From Boletus sp. NGJ (Eukaryota > Basidiomycota > Agaricomycetes > Boletales > Boletaceae), in assembly GCA_019096195.1 (NCBI GenBank), contig JAGTXK010000189.1, positions 62,001 through 126,000 on the forward strand: DNA of 64,000 bases, given 5' to 3'. The notes under the pieces were generated by a model. That model made no database searches, was not told where the DNA came from, and saw nothing but the letters and a program-made list of their open reading frames with translations. Of the stretch, positions 1-10,188 are shown piece after piece. Numbering within the stretch: position 1 is the first letter of the stretch; every line of letters begins with the position of its first letter. The translations under genes and the position numbers were made by a program.

Positions 1-868
1 CAGGCAGCGGAGGTAGGATGGACGGGTCAGTTGACTGTGAGACAAACTATAAATACAGCGGTCATCGGTGGCATGATCACTTCCTGTGGATGACAGAGAT
101 TGGACAACGAACTTGAAGCACCGGCGGCAGCCTCCAATGCCAAGCTATAAGTTGATAACCGACAATGGTAGGTCAGTTAGGTAAACATGTGTCAGTGATT
201 TAAGTAATACTCACAGGACCACCGATCAAAATTGCATAGGGTTCGCAGGCAGCTAGACTTTTCCGGCCAAAAGTCACGAGAAGAAAGAGTGACGGTAAGT
301 GCTCTGACTTCATGCATGTACAGTATCGCAGGCGTAGCATCCGGGGGTTTTCAAACTAACATAGTACTAGTAACTCACCATACCGACCCATTTGGGACGA
401 TGGAAAGAAGCATTCTCGTGAGAGCTAGCATCAGGGAACACCTCTCTTCATCGCCCATCTGGTCTCTAGGAAATACCCAGCGCGCCTGGGTGAACGATCG
501 GACATTCTCAACACCACATCGGTGTACCCGAGTCACGGTGGTCTCCTACTGCGCAAGCAGTAAATGTCTCCGACTCCGAAAGGGCGTGGCAGCTTACATT
601 CGTCTTTTCATAACCCACCTGGCGATAACTCGCCCACGTGGTTATCTCTACCAGCGATCTGTACTTTCAGTCAGGTTTTGACTGTCAGTATATACTGTAC
701 CATCATATTCAATGAATATTTGCCTCATCGCCAGACAACAATTTCCTGTGGAGGTTTGGTGGAACATCGCTTCAACTTTCGATGCTGACTAAACACTACC
801 ATATTACTAAGTTAATAACTCCACGTCAGAGGACCCGTCCAAACTTACCAACTCTCCCTCATTTTATA
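1..868. other. Intergenic, no gene recognised
   Basis: No reading frame here resembles a known family on either strand; the open frames are short and lack conserved motifs or convincing splice chains. A TATA-like tataaatac lies near 48-57. The right-hand end must hold the promoter of the protein disulfide isomerase gene that begins at 869. Confidence 0.5.
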
Positions 869-2532
869 ATGAGGTTTTCGCTTTCACTACTCTTCGCCGG
901 CTTGTTGGCAGGTGTTTCTGCCTCGAACGTACTCGAGCTCGAACCCAACAACTTCGACTCCGTGATTGGAACAGGCAAGCCCGGTCTTGTGGAGTTGTGA
1001 GTTTATATAGTCGTTCGATGGGGAATTAGTCCTCTAACTACCTTTACCTTTAGCTTTGCGCCGTGGTGGTGAGTCTGAGCGTGCTCTCTCCATGGTTCAA
1101 ATTTACCGTCGTGTGACTTTACAGCGGTCACTGCAAAGTATGCAACATCTTTCTTGTCACCCCATCGTTATTTAAACGATGTAATCCTCATTTCAGAATC
1201 TTGCGCCAATTTACGAACAGCTCGCGGATGCCTTTTCGCACGCAAAAGATAAAGTCGTTGTTGCCAAGGTGGACGCCGACGGCGAAGGTCGACCCCTTGG
1301 CCAAAAGTATGGTGTCACCGGGTTCCCCAGTGAGTGATTTGCGTAGGGTATCATTGAATCGTCTGCCTCATTACTCCGTCTAGCTCTCAAGTGGTTTGAT
1401 GCCCAAGGTAACGTCGAAAACTATGAGGGTGCGCGGGACCTGGAAACGCTCGTCTCATTGTAAGCGAATACACCCTCGCAAGTCGGAGACGATTGGTTAT
1501 TTATGAGTCTGCAGTGTTGCAACAAAGTCTGGTGTCAAGTCAAGCATCAAGCCCCCGCCACCGCCTGCAACTTTGATCTTGGATGCTCACACGTTTGATG
1601 ACGTCGCACTGGTAGGACTTATTAATGCTATTGACTTGCTTCCGTGTTCAAAATTGGCTAGGATGAAACGAAAGATGTTCTCATCACATTCACTGCCCCC
1701 TGGTGCGGACACTGCAAGAGCCTAAAGCCGATCTATGAGGAGGGTAGGTTGATGCTTACTTCAAGCGCCCGCTTTGCCTCATCGTATTTTCTTTAGTTGC
1801 CAAGGATTTCAATTCCGAAAGCAACGTATGTTTTGTATTAATTCTGTATCTCGTGTCAGTCTGACACCGCCACGCAGTGCATTGTAGCTAACATTGACGC
1901 CGATGCTGCCCTGAACAAAGAAATCGCTGGTCGTTACGGCGTTGCATCATATCCAACCATCAAGTTTTTCCCTCGTGGTGGCAAGGACGTCGAGAATTAC
2001 GAAGGAGGACGCTCCGAGGAGGCGTTTGTCACTTTCCTTAACGAGCGCTGCGGCACTCACCGAGCTGTTGGCGGTGACCTCAACGATGAGGTAAGCGGGT
2101 CCCCTTTCCATCCATTTGGAAGCTGATATCTTGTAGGCCGGGCGTTTGGCGGAGCTTGATGCGGTCGCTCAGAAGTTCCTTGCAGCTGCAGGAAATGCTC
2201 GCCATGCGATCCATAAGGAGGCCAAGGCGCTGTCAGACTCTCTCGGTGTTGCGTCCAACCACTATCTGCGTGTGATGGAAAAAATTGTCACCCATAGCGA
2301 GGCATACATTGAAAAAGAGTCCCAACGGTGAGCCGGCATTCCGGTGTCTTCCATATGTGTTCCGTGGGCGTTCTGACATGTCGTATGTTCCGCTAGTCTC
2401 GCATCGATCTTAAGCAAGCGCAGTCTCGCACCGACGAAACTGGATGAAATCAAGATCAAAGCCAACATCCTCAATGCATTCGTTCTTGAGAAGTCTGAGA
2501 CTGTTGTCGGCCGAGAAACAGATGAACTGTGA
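869..2532 (+). CDS. Protein disulfide isomerase, two thioredoxin domains plus ERp29-type C-terminal domain (fungal Erp38/TigA type)
   Basis: This enzyme forms and rearranges disulfide bonds of secretory proteins in the ER lumen. The ATG at 869 opens a signal peptide ([18 protein letters not shown]). Two thioredoxin domains follow, with active sites APWCGHCKN (split over exons at 1054-1068 and 1125-1137) and APWCGHCKS (about 1700-1720), each followed by a conserved GFPT or SYPT cis-proline motif. The helical C-terminal part (about 2130-2530) matches the ERp29c domain of fungal Erp38 proteins. The protein ends TDEL, a KDEL-like ER retrieval signal. There are about ten small exons with introns of 55-60 nt; exons 2 and 3 are only 15 and 13 nt. 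The reading frame is intact after splicing, and the family call is secure. Confidence 0.93.
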
Positions 2533-2920
2533 TGTGCTTAATCGCGCGTCCAGCGTAGATATCGACAGCGTCTGTTGTTAATTTGTTTCAGATCCTACTA
2601 ATAATATGATCTTGCACGCCCACGGACATCACACACGCATGATGGCACGAGGCAGATTGCTTGGACACGATGCAGGTACGCGACAAAGGTGGTATACAAT
2701 TTCAGTCGGAACTTGGCCTCATGTATCGATTGCTTCGGGTTCAAAGCGTGGGTGTCTTGATGATCAAGGGGAATATTGGGTTGTTAAAGGGCCCCAGCCC
2801 GTCAGGAGGGGGAAACGAATTCTAACCACGGTAGCAACCATCTTGGACGTTGACCACGAAGCGGACATATAGCGTGGCCAGCAAACAGCGACCAAATTCT
2901 GATCCACACACTTTCCGGCC
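2533..2920. other. Intergenic between PDI and TDP2-like gene
   Basis: About 390 bp with no supported gene. It should hold the PDI 3' end and the promoter of the single-exon gene starting at 2921. I see no repeat in it. Confidence 0.5.
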
Positions 2921-3964
2921 ATGTTCGACACTGATATCGATGAACCATTTATTCCCTCCCCGCCTTCTGAGCTCGCAGGTTCCTCTTCCGACACACAACA
3001 GACAATCCAACTCCCCATCAGAGGCAGGACGAACATGCTGGATATTCCTCGACCGCTGCGCGCGGTGCGCTACTCGATGCACAAAAAACGTTGGGCACAG
3101 ACGTCCAACTGTGCCGGGGGCATCAAAGAACCCCTTCCCTCGTCTTTACGTCTTCTGACGTGGAACGTCGATTTTGCGTCGAAAAGCCCCAAAAGGCGGC
3201 TTGTCGCGGCGCTCGACTACATCAGACAGGAGGTGTTCAGATGCAAGGCCCCTAGTGAACACCCCGACCCATGCTGCATTCTACTGCAGGAGGTGTCGGC
3301 TGTTGCGTTCACGCTTATCCTCACCAACGAGTGGATACAACGAAGCTTCCTCGTCGTACCGTCGTCGACAGAGAAATGGCCCCATGATGCAAAGTATGGG
3401 AACGTCACACTGGTCTCGCGCACGGTCCCTGTGTGCGGGGCCTTTACCATCGACTTTAGCAACTCGGGAATGGCCCGCAACGGGCTGTTCGTAGACGTCA
3501 AGCTAGCGGTGCCAGCGCCGCGGCACGCACCACGTTTATCAGACGGAATCGTGCAGCTGCGAATCGCCAACACGCACTTGGAGTCACTTCCGAGTGGGGC
3601 ACGCGCACGGCCGGGACAACTCCGCATTATCGCGGAATCGTTACAAGAGTATGATCTGCACGGAGGAGTCGTTGGTGGCGACATGAATGCGATCGGGGCG
3701 TCGGACGTGAGGATCGCGGAGGAGGTAGGGCTGACGGATGCGTGGCAGGGATCGGACGAAGACGAGGATGGGTTTACGTGGGGGTATCAGCCTCCGAGCC
3801 AGTATCCCGCTGCGAGACTGGACAAGGTCCTGTGGGTTGCACGGGGAGGGATGGAGGTCGACGAACCGGTGCGAGTGGGTGTTGGAGCCAAGGATAGGTC
3901 GGGGGAGTGGATCAGTGACCACTTTGGGCTGGTGACCAACGTGCATGTCGTGCGACAAGACTGA
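2921..3964 (+). CDS. Endonuclease/exonuclease/phosphatase family protein, TDP2-like
   Basis: A single-exon gene of 347 residues, unusual in this intron-rich window. It carries the ordered metal-dependent EEP motifs: LTWNVDF (about residue 84), LLQEVS (about 122), a THLES strand (about 218), GDMNAIG (about 253), and SDHFGLV near the C-terminus (about 333). The TWN, LQE, THLES, GDxN and SDH set and the FTWG...RLDKVLW stretch resemble tyrosyl-DNA phosphodiesterase 2, which removes 5'-tyrosyl adducts left by topoisomerase II. Other EEP enzymes share the fold, so the substrate is inferred. The first 65 residues are variable and look disordered. The ATG at 2921 is the first in a good position. Confidence 0.85.
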   Translation: MFDTDIDEPFIPSPPSELAGSSSDTQQTIQLPIRGRTNMLDIPRPLRAVRYSMHKKRWAQTSNCAGGIKEPLPSSLRLLTWNVDFASKSPKRRLVAALDYIRQEVFRCKAPSEHPDPCCILLQEVSAVAFTLILTNEWIQRSFLVVPSSTEKWPHDAKYGNVTLVSRTVPVCGAFTIDFSNSGMARNGLFVDVKLAVPAPRHAPRLSDGIVQLRIANTHLESLPSGARARPGQLRIIAESLQEYDLHGGVVGGDMNAIGASDVRIAEEVGLTDAWQGSDEDEDGFTWGYQPPSQYPAARLDKVLWVARGGMEVDEPVRVGVGAKDRSGEWISDHFGLVTNVHVVRQD

Positions 3965-4341
3965 TGGAGGCTGCAAGAGGTGAATTCCGGGGTCACGTAG
4001 AGTGCTCGAGTTGTGTGTTTTCTCGTGTCGGGTGCTATCGCGTATTCTTACGACAACGCTGCTATGTACTCTTCTTCGCAACCGTATTCTACGTTGTCTG
4101 GCAGGGATATTTGCAGTTGACCAAGCCGTGATTATAGCAAGTGTTTTGGGAGTGACGAGCGAAACACGAGATCATGATATTGTTGCGGTCAGCCATCTGC
4201 CGTGGTTTTGGATGATGTAAACAGGTTGTAAACAAATTTGGGCGGAGACATAAAATGCGGCGTTCCCATCTCAACATTTCCGCACGTTGCTTCGTCCTCC
4301 ACCTCCGCAGGCCGTCTCCCCTCCCCCAAGACTAGCTCGTC
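3965..4341. other. Intergenic with promoter of the GPI-protein gene
   Basis: No gene is supported here. A TATA-like ataaaatg lies around 4250, and a CT-rich leader (about 4280-4330) runs up to the ATG at 4342, as in many highly expressed fungal genes. Confidence 0.4.
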
Positions 4342-5334
4342 ATGAAGACCGTCTTTGCTTTCATCGCTCTCTTCGTCGCTGGCGCTTTCGCCCAGCTCAC
4401 AATCAACACTCCGTCAGTACTCAGCCTTGAATGTACCCTGATCACCCATCCTCATCGTGTTTCGTGGCAGTTCCAACGTCGTCGAGTGTGAACCTACCCA
4501 GATTACCTGGAGTGGAGGAACTCGTGAGTAATCCTTCGCGTCACTAGGTCTCTCAGGCACTGATTTGTTTTGTTCTAGCACCCTACACAGTGGTATGTGT
4601 GACAGCACGTTTCATATGAGTTGCTGAAAATTTATGCGTTTCTATCTACTCATAGAGGTAAACGTTTGTCCAGTACAGTGCTTCAGCTCGTCACTTATTT
4701 GAATGTGGAACAGCGTTATGCCTGGTGCCTCACCCAACGGTCCTGCCATCGAGAGCTTCAATGCAACCAGCGCTACATCCATGACCTGGATATGTAACCA
4801 AGCGTCTGGCATGTCTTTTCTCTCGATTTGTCTGTGAATGCAAAAATCAACCCTCACATAGGTACATCCCTTGGCCTAAACCTCCGTGACAGCACCGGTG
4901 CGATTGCACAAAGCGCATCCCTTCACCGTCGGCGCTGGAAGTATGACTCCTCCATCCTCTACTGGTCCCGTTTGTTGACGTGATTTCTAGCGACGTCTAG
5001 TTGCTTGAACTCAACCTCCGGTATGTAAGAAATGTTGTCCTGTATCGCAGGTGTTGATGTTGCATCCAGTTGTTGCTGGCTCTACCGGAGCAGTAGCATC
5101 CACTGGGGCTGCGCCCACGGCTGGTACCACCACTACTAAGGCTTCGTAAGTCTATCACAAGTATCATAGTGACGTCAATTGATGGTGTGCAGTACTGGCA
5201 CTACTACAACAGCGTCTGGCTCAGCCGCGACCGCTTCCTCAGCCAGTTCGGGCACGAGCGGTGCGTCTGCCAACGTTGCAGAATTTGGCGTCGCTGGTGT
5301 TGTCGGTGCCGCCGTTGCCGCTCTCTTCCTCTAA
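4342..5334 (+). pseudogene. GPI-anchored Ser/Thr-rich cell-surface protein (KNH-like N-terminal domain), with a 1-base frameshift
   Basis: The start encodes a signal peptide (MKTVFAFIALFVAGAFA) followed by LTINTP, VVECEPTQITWSGGTPPYTV and SVMPGAS motifs typical of the fungal KNH/Kre9-like surface domain. A Ser/Thr/Ala-rich stalk and a hydrophobic tail (VVGAAVAALFL) complete the layout of a GPI-anchored wall protein. At least eight exons are needed, including a 2-nt exon (AG at 4656-4657) and a GC-AG intron (4809-4861). Near 4918-4921 (tccc) one extra base shifts the frame between ...AQSAS and FTVGAG; read as given, translation stops soon after. All other splice signals remain intact, so this may be a young disabling mutation or a base-calling error. 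It is labelled pseudogene only because of this shift. Confidence 0.7.
4656..4657 (+). other. Candidate 2-nt micro-exon of the GPI-anchored protein gene
   Basis: Between a donor at 4593 (gtatgt) and an acceptor ending at 4713 (aacag), no single intron keeps the reading frame. Splicing out 4593-4655 (63 nt) and 4658-4713 (56 nt) leaves only AG, which completes a Ser codon and restores the expected PYTV-S-VMPG sequence. Both introns have normal size and consensus ends. Confidence 0.6.
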
Positions 5335-6149
5335 TACCCCACAGGGGACTCCCCGAAAAAGGCTGATACCTATACTTGCTTGATTTCTAAATCAGACCCT
5401 CTTATTAGCTTTTCGTTTTACTTAGCCCGTTAGTGGTTCATCATACGTTACGCGAACTGCTGTCATGGAGGCTAGTGGAGGTGTTGATTCTTTGGAATGC
5501 ATTCTACGTCAGATTTACTTAAAGCCGAACTGGTTGAACCCTTTGACCCTTTATTTTGTTCTGTGATGACTTTTTTTTTTTTTTCCTCTTCGGATTCTCT
5601 AGGAGACGTCCAGTGTTCTTGTCATCCGGCGACGTTTTCTTGCGATTCGAAAGCCATTCATTTTATCGCTAATTGTTGGGGGACATGATGGCAGTTGATC
5701 GAATTTGGATCGGTACTTTTCTGTCGAAATCAGGCCAACATTGTGAACATGTAATTTGTCAATTTTGGTGTGACATGCTTGAGTGCACAAATTTTAGTGT
5801 CTATGCATGGTATGGAGTCTTCCAAGGCCCCTGCTCCGTTCGCATTTTCTCATCTCTCATGCACAGGGCTCTTAAGTTAATACCACCGTGACTATTCACG
5901 TCTTCGTATTATAGGTGTGCATTGCCTGTCGATCATCCACCCGTAGTACAGCGTTAACCGTCCCAAAGTCGGCTCCGGCCTTGCCTTCAGTTCAAATGCT
6001 GCACTACACCTCGAGTCGTCGCTAAAGGTATCAAATAACGAGTCTCTTCTTATCGCGGAAGAGCATAATGAGTGTATTGGCGGTATAATCTGTAAGCAAG
6101 TCTGATAAAAATGGGAACTGACACAGACCCTGCCCAGCGGCCTGGATGT
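5335..6149. other. Intergenic, AT-richer, no gene recognised
   Basis: Contains a T-run around 5571-5584 and short open frames without family resemblance. It follows the GPI-protein gene and may include its 3' end. Confidence 0.4.
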
Positions 6150-7103
6150 GCACTGTCTCGTAGTATACAATTCAACCGGTGGATCTCAGTGGTCATGGAG
6201 TATTGTAGGCGGTGGTCTTTGCCTTTTACATCATGTTTGTTTGGTTGCTCGTTCAAACAGGCTGGCTTCTGAAGTTCTGATCGCAAGGGGTCCAGTGAGT
6301 CTACACGTCACCACAATATTCGGCGGATGAATTAATGTTCTAACACTCTTCCTACAGGAATCATGCGAATGGTGGGGATGAGCGTGATCCCCCTCGTATT
6401 ATTTGAAGTGGCCTAGCTTGGGAAAGATGCTTCTAGGACATATTACCACTTTGATGGGAAACAGACGGAAAATACTTACCGTCATCGGCATTGCTATATT
6501 CTCTCAGTGGAGGTATGTACACCACGTTGCTTGCCTCGACTCTGCATGAACGCGATCCTAGTGGAAATAGATCACACAATCCTTGTGCTAGACAATGCCC
6601 CCACCAAAGGCAAGCGGATTGCGACACACCTCCTTGCTTATTCTGACTGTGCTACGTGCAGCGACCGTGCCACTCACTTTTGTGTACACGCCATTACCGG
6701 TTTCGTATACCAAATTCTGCCTTTCGAAAGTCGTGCCCGAGGACTTACTTTGCTAGGTGTGGCGTCGAATCCTATGCAGACCTCCACCGTCAGTGCGACA
6801 GTGGCATTCATTCAATTTGTCCATCCTTGGGCGCTCAAGGGGATCGGGTGGAAATTCGTAAGAATGCAACCTGGCCTAGAGGTTTTTGAAACGTCGTCCA
6901 AGTCGAAGGTTGTTTCTTTTTTTTTCGATGGAGGTCGCACCTTGAAAAATACGACCACCTTGTTCGACGGCAAACAAGCGCCTCGAGATATGGCGGAAAC
7001 GGTGGAGAGGCTGCAACGACGTCGATCGGACGACAGCAATCGCACACGCACTTCATATTCCCTGTGCGCCCCAGAAAATGATCCATGGGAAGAAATCGTT
7101 TGA
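6150..7103 (+). pseudogene. Decayed MFS sugar transporter (C-terminal half)
   Basis: Pieces of a fungal hexose/lactose-permease-type transporter appear in order on the plus strand but in different frames. They include NHANGGDERDP (about 6360), GNRRKILTVIGIAIFSQW (about 6450-6505) joined by a plausible intron to SGN, LVLDNA (about 6580), and ILPFESRARGLTLLGVASN (about 6710-6770). FIQFVHPWALKGIGWKF (about 6810-6860) and a tail with LFDGKQAPRD (about 6960) follow. The first half of the transporter is not recognisable. Frame changes between conserved blocks and divergent membrane segments mark it as broken. It converges on the alpha-amylase gene. Confidence 0.7.
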
Positions 7104-7230
7104 ACTCCACCAAAGACTTGGCGCACGCCTGCATGATCTCGAACGTGTCTCAATCTGCAGTCCGAAGAATCCGCCGTCGTATCCATGATCCATTCACGTC
7201 CTTGTGTAGTTGTATGCGGGGCATGCATTT

Positions 7231-9819
7231 TTACCGCCTACTTACAACTACATCCTTGATCCATACCTCGACTGCATTACACAAGCAGTAAAAATCTCCC
7301 CACCCTTTGCTATCCACCACAACGCGACGAGAAGCATCAAAGACGCCGCGAAACACGGCGCTTCTGCCACCCTATAATGCACGAACAAAAGTTAGACTCT
7401 GGACGCAGTCGCACGATTTAAACGGGACAGACCGAGCCCACATTCATACGGACTCTCGGCGAGGTCGTCCCTTTCACGGTCCTGTCGGGGCCGATCCCAT
7501 GAATAAGCACCATCACCGGAGGAATGCAGGCGGAACGCACCCATGACCGGACGATTCGTTGCTCAGTACCACGGCACATCCTGGATATTCAGAATCGCCC
7601 ATCCGAACAAAGCCGATGCAGTTCCGGTGATGAAAGTAGTCTTTTGACGGACCGTACGCAAACATTTTCCGGACTGTGAGCAGCTGTCTGATTTTTTCAG
7701 AGGTCGCTTCATCGAAACACTCTTGATTGGGGTACAGATCTCCGTAAAAGACACAACTGGAAGAGAAAAAAAAGAAGTCCACGTGAGGTAGATGGAATAT
7801 GCGACATTTCGACAAGGGTACCGCTTACGGAAATCCATCGCCACGTAACAAGATGAGGGCGTATGCCTGGACCTTGAAGTTCATACCCACCTAAGAAATG
7901 TCAATTAGACAACCGGGAGCGTTCTGCAAGGTTGAAGAACGAACCCAACTCTCCAAGGTTTGTCCGATTTGCTTAATGACCCCGTTAGTAGACGTATGAG
8001 ACGATACAAACATGTCCTGCTCACAGTGCTATCTCGGTCAATTGGCATCGGTGCAATCATGGAAGTCAGGAGATCCACTGCTTACTCGTGATTGTCCACA
8101 AACGTAACTGCATCCCTTGGTCTAATCGCGAGAAGGGATTTGTCGAAGATCTCCCGGAGGTCATAGGATGAGCCTGACATGCTGGCTTGGTGAAAGGTCA
8201 TGTGAAGCGGTACATCAAAGAAAGCTGCCTGTGGTCGCACTTTAGCCTCACCGGCCAGGTAAACTCGACAAGGGCTGCACCTGTCCTTGAAAATGTCGGA
8301 TGTAAGGCAGCATCGTCTGCACGCTATATTTTACTATCATGCCATCGGATCGTAAGCAGAAGGAAATAATGCCAACTTTGCAGTCCAATATTCGGCTACG
8401 ACAAACAGCCTCTCCCTGTTTGGCCCACTACGAGCCTTTTGAATCTAGAGTAAACCGGACCTGTGAGGGTGCGGAACCATCAGGTTTGTATTCGACTCAC
8501 AAACTCGAGGAGGAATCTTCGATCTATGTGCTTGATGGCGTCCAACCTAAATCCACTTCCGCCTGTTTCCTAGTATGCGCCATGAGAATAACGGGAGAAG
8601 ATTGTCGATTGCAACTACACACATCGAGTATCCACGAACCCCATGCATATAAGTCATCACGCACCGCAGGATGCCGGTGATCAATCTGGATGTTATTTAG
8701 AGAAACCATCGTTAGACGGCCACTCGTGAGGTCTCGTTCACACATACGAACATCGTTTCCGAGAAGATAATCATAATTCCCTAGCTCACTATCGACCCGG
8801 CTCGACCAACCTTTATGCCTCTTGCTCGTTATGCGATAGATTGCACGGGTCTGAGTTAGATGATCCCAATCAAGTCCTGCGATGGCTGAAGGGAGTAGAA
8901 ACAGGACTCTCGTGGTGAAACTAACCTGAGAAATGCTCATAGGTCCACTTTATTTGGCTATACTGCCACGCGAATGTGATTCATCATTGTTTCGAGTCAA
9001 TGCATTTACCATGTTCACCTTTCCTTGTCGTCCAGGGAAGTCGAAGGCTGTCCAACCCTACCAGAGCTAGAGTACAACGCTCACAGGGGAGAGCATCCAC
9101 GTACTCTAATTTCACGCTCCTGTTCCAGTGCACGATTCCGGTCCGTGGGATCCACGCGCACGGCTGAGAACGTTTCTAACCTGTCAGCACCAAGTTTATG
9201 CTGGTGTACAGAGAGATAAGAGTCGGCTCAACAAAAAAGCGTGGTGGAATCACATTGAGTACGGCATCTATGATGACGCCAATATCGTTTTGATGTGCTG
9301 CAGAGCAAGCTTTGAGGAGCTCTTCCCGAGTACCCCACCTAGTTGAAACAGTCCCTTTCTGGTCAAACTCTCCTATGTCCCACTAGGGGTGAAGGGAATC
9401 AAACAGATGGAGGACGCAATTATACGTGGAAGCTAAAACATACCAGATCATAAGCATCATATCCTTGCCCTTGCTGTCACACCGTCAGGAACAGGCATGT
9501 CCAGAGCAACGAAACCATGACCTTGCCATGCATCGCTTTGTTTGGCGGGGGTAGCCAGACTTGTGTGAACCCGAGATCCGCGAGGCGAGGCAGCTCATTT
9601 TCGAGGTGCTTCCACCAACTCATGTCAGGACGTTGGGCGTCCCATGTGAAGAATTGGATCTGGTTGCCTATTACACGCTGAATCGAATGAGCCTCAAAGC
9701 GCCAGACTGACCATCACTGGATTTTTGGAATTGGGTGGGCCCAATCGCATTCGAGGCAACGCAGGACTGACGGAGCAAAACCGTAGGCGGTCAATCCACG
9801 ATACATTGGTTGTGCTCAT
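7231..9819 (-). CDS. Intracellular alpha-amylase, glycoside hydrolase family 13 (GH13_5-like)
   Basis: The protein hydrolyses alpha-1,4-glucan links. It starts at 9819 (MSTTNVSW) with no signal peptide, so it is probably cytoplasmic, acting on glycogen or maltodextrins. Spliced motifs run in family order: IQFFTWDA, WWKHLENELPRLADLGFTQ, VWLPPPNKA, GQGYDAYDL, WDIGEFDQKGTV, DAVLNHKLGADR and GLDWD. Then come GNYDYLLG, DHRHPAV, GFRLDAIKH (catalytic Asp, about 8535), VVAEYW (catalytic Glu, about 8390), FVDNHDTQIGQTLESW, CVFYGDLY, CIGFVRMGD and VVLSN. About fourteen introns of 50-60 nt are needed. One exon (8025-8028) is only 4 nt and supplies DT of the VDNHDTQ motif. The frame is open throughout after splicing. 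Its neighbour is a dead sugar-transporter gene. Confidence 0.88.
8025..8028 (-). other. Candidate 4-nt micro-exon of the alpha-amylase gene
   Basis: On the minus strand, intron 8029-8085 (57 nt, gtaagc to gatag) and intron 7972-8024 (53 nt, gtgagc to attaag) leave the tetranucleotide CACT. Together with the preceding GA it encodes Asp-Thr, exactly completing VDNHDTQ, the most conserved GH13 active-site region. No other splice choice keeps both the frame and the motif. Confidence 0.7.
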
Positions 9820-10188
9820 GTTCGTCCGTGTCTCAAGCTACGAGTCCCTCTGAATAGGACTGTCCTGAAATTTGAAACTCCGCTTGGTTACTTGAGGGTA
9901 TTTGGCTGGTTTGCTCTCTTTTCTCAACCGTTTACCTGGCCGTCTCACACGCCTTTGTTGTTGGGTATGCGTTCCGCATATCGATAACACACGGGAACCG
10001 TGACACTACTCAGGTCGGCCTAGAGGAGAAAGGCCACTATAATCGCTCTGATCGCGAATATCCACGTCGAGAAGAGTTTCATGACTTGGCAACACGTCCA
10101 CATGTACCATACCGCATCGTCACAAGGACCACATCGTCTTAAATATTTCAACTATGTAATATACCTCCACCTTGGATGTCTGTAATAT
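9820..10188. other. Intergenic, amylase promoter side
   Basis: About 370 bp between the amylase start and the stop of the coiled-coil gene. No gene is supported. It must hold the amylase promoter, read leftwards. Confidence 0.4.

Noticed and set aside
232-681. Open frame of 149 codons near the left edge
   Set aside because: It starts at TTG, has no recognisable domain and no splice partners.
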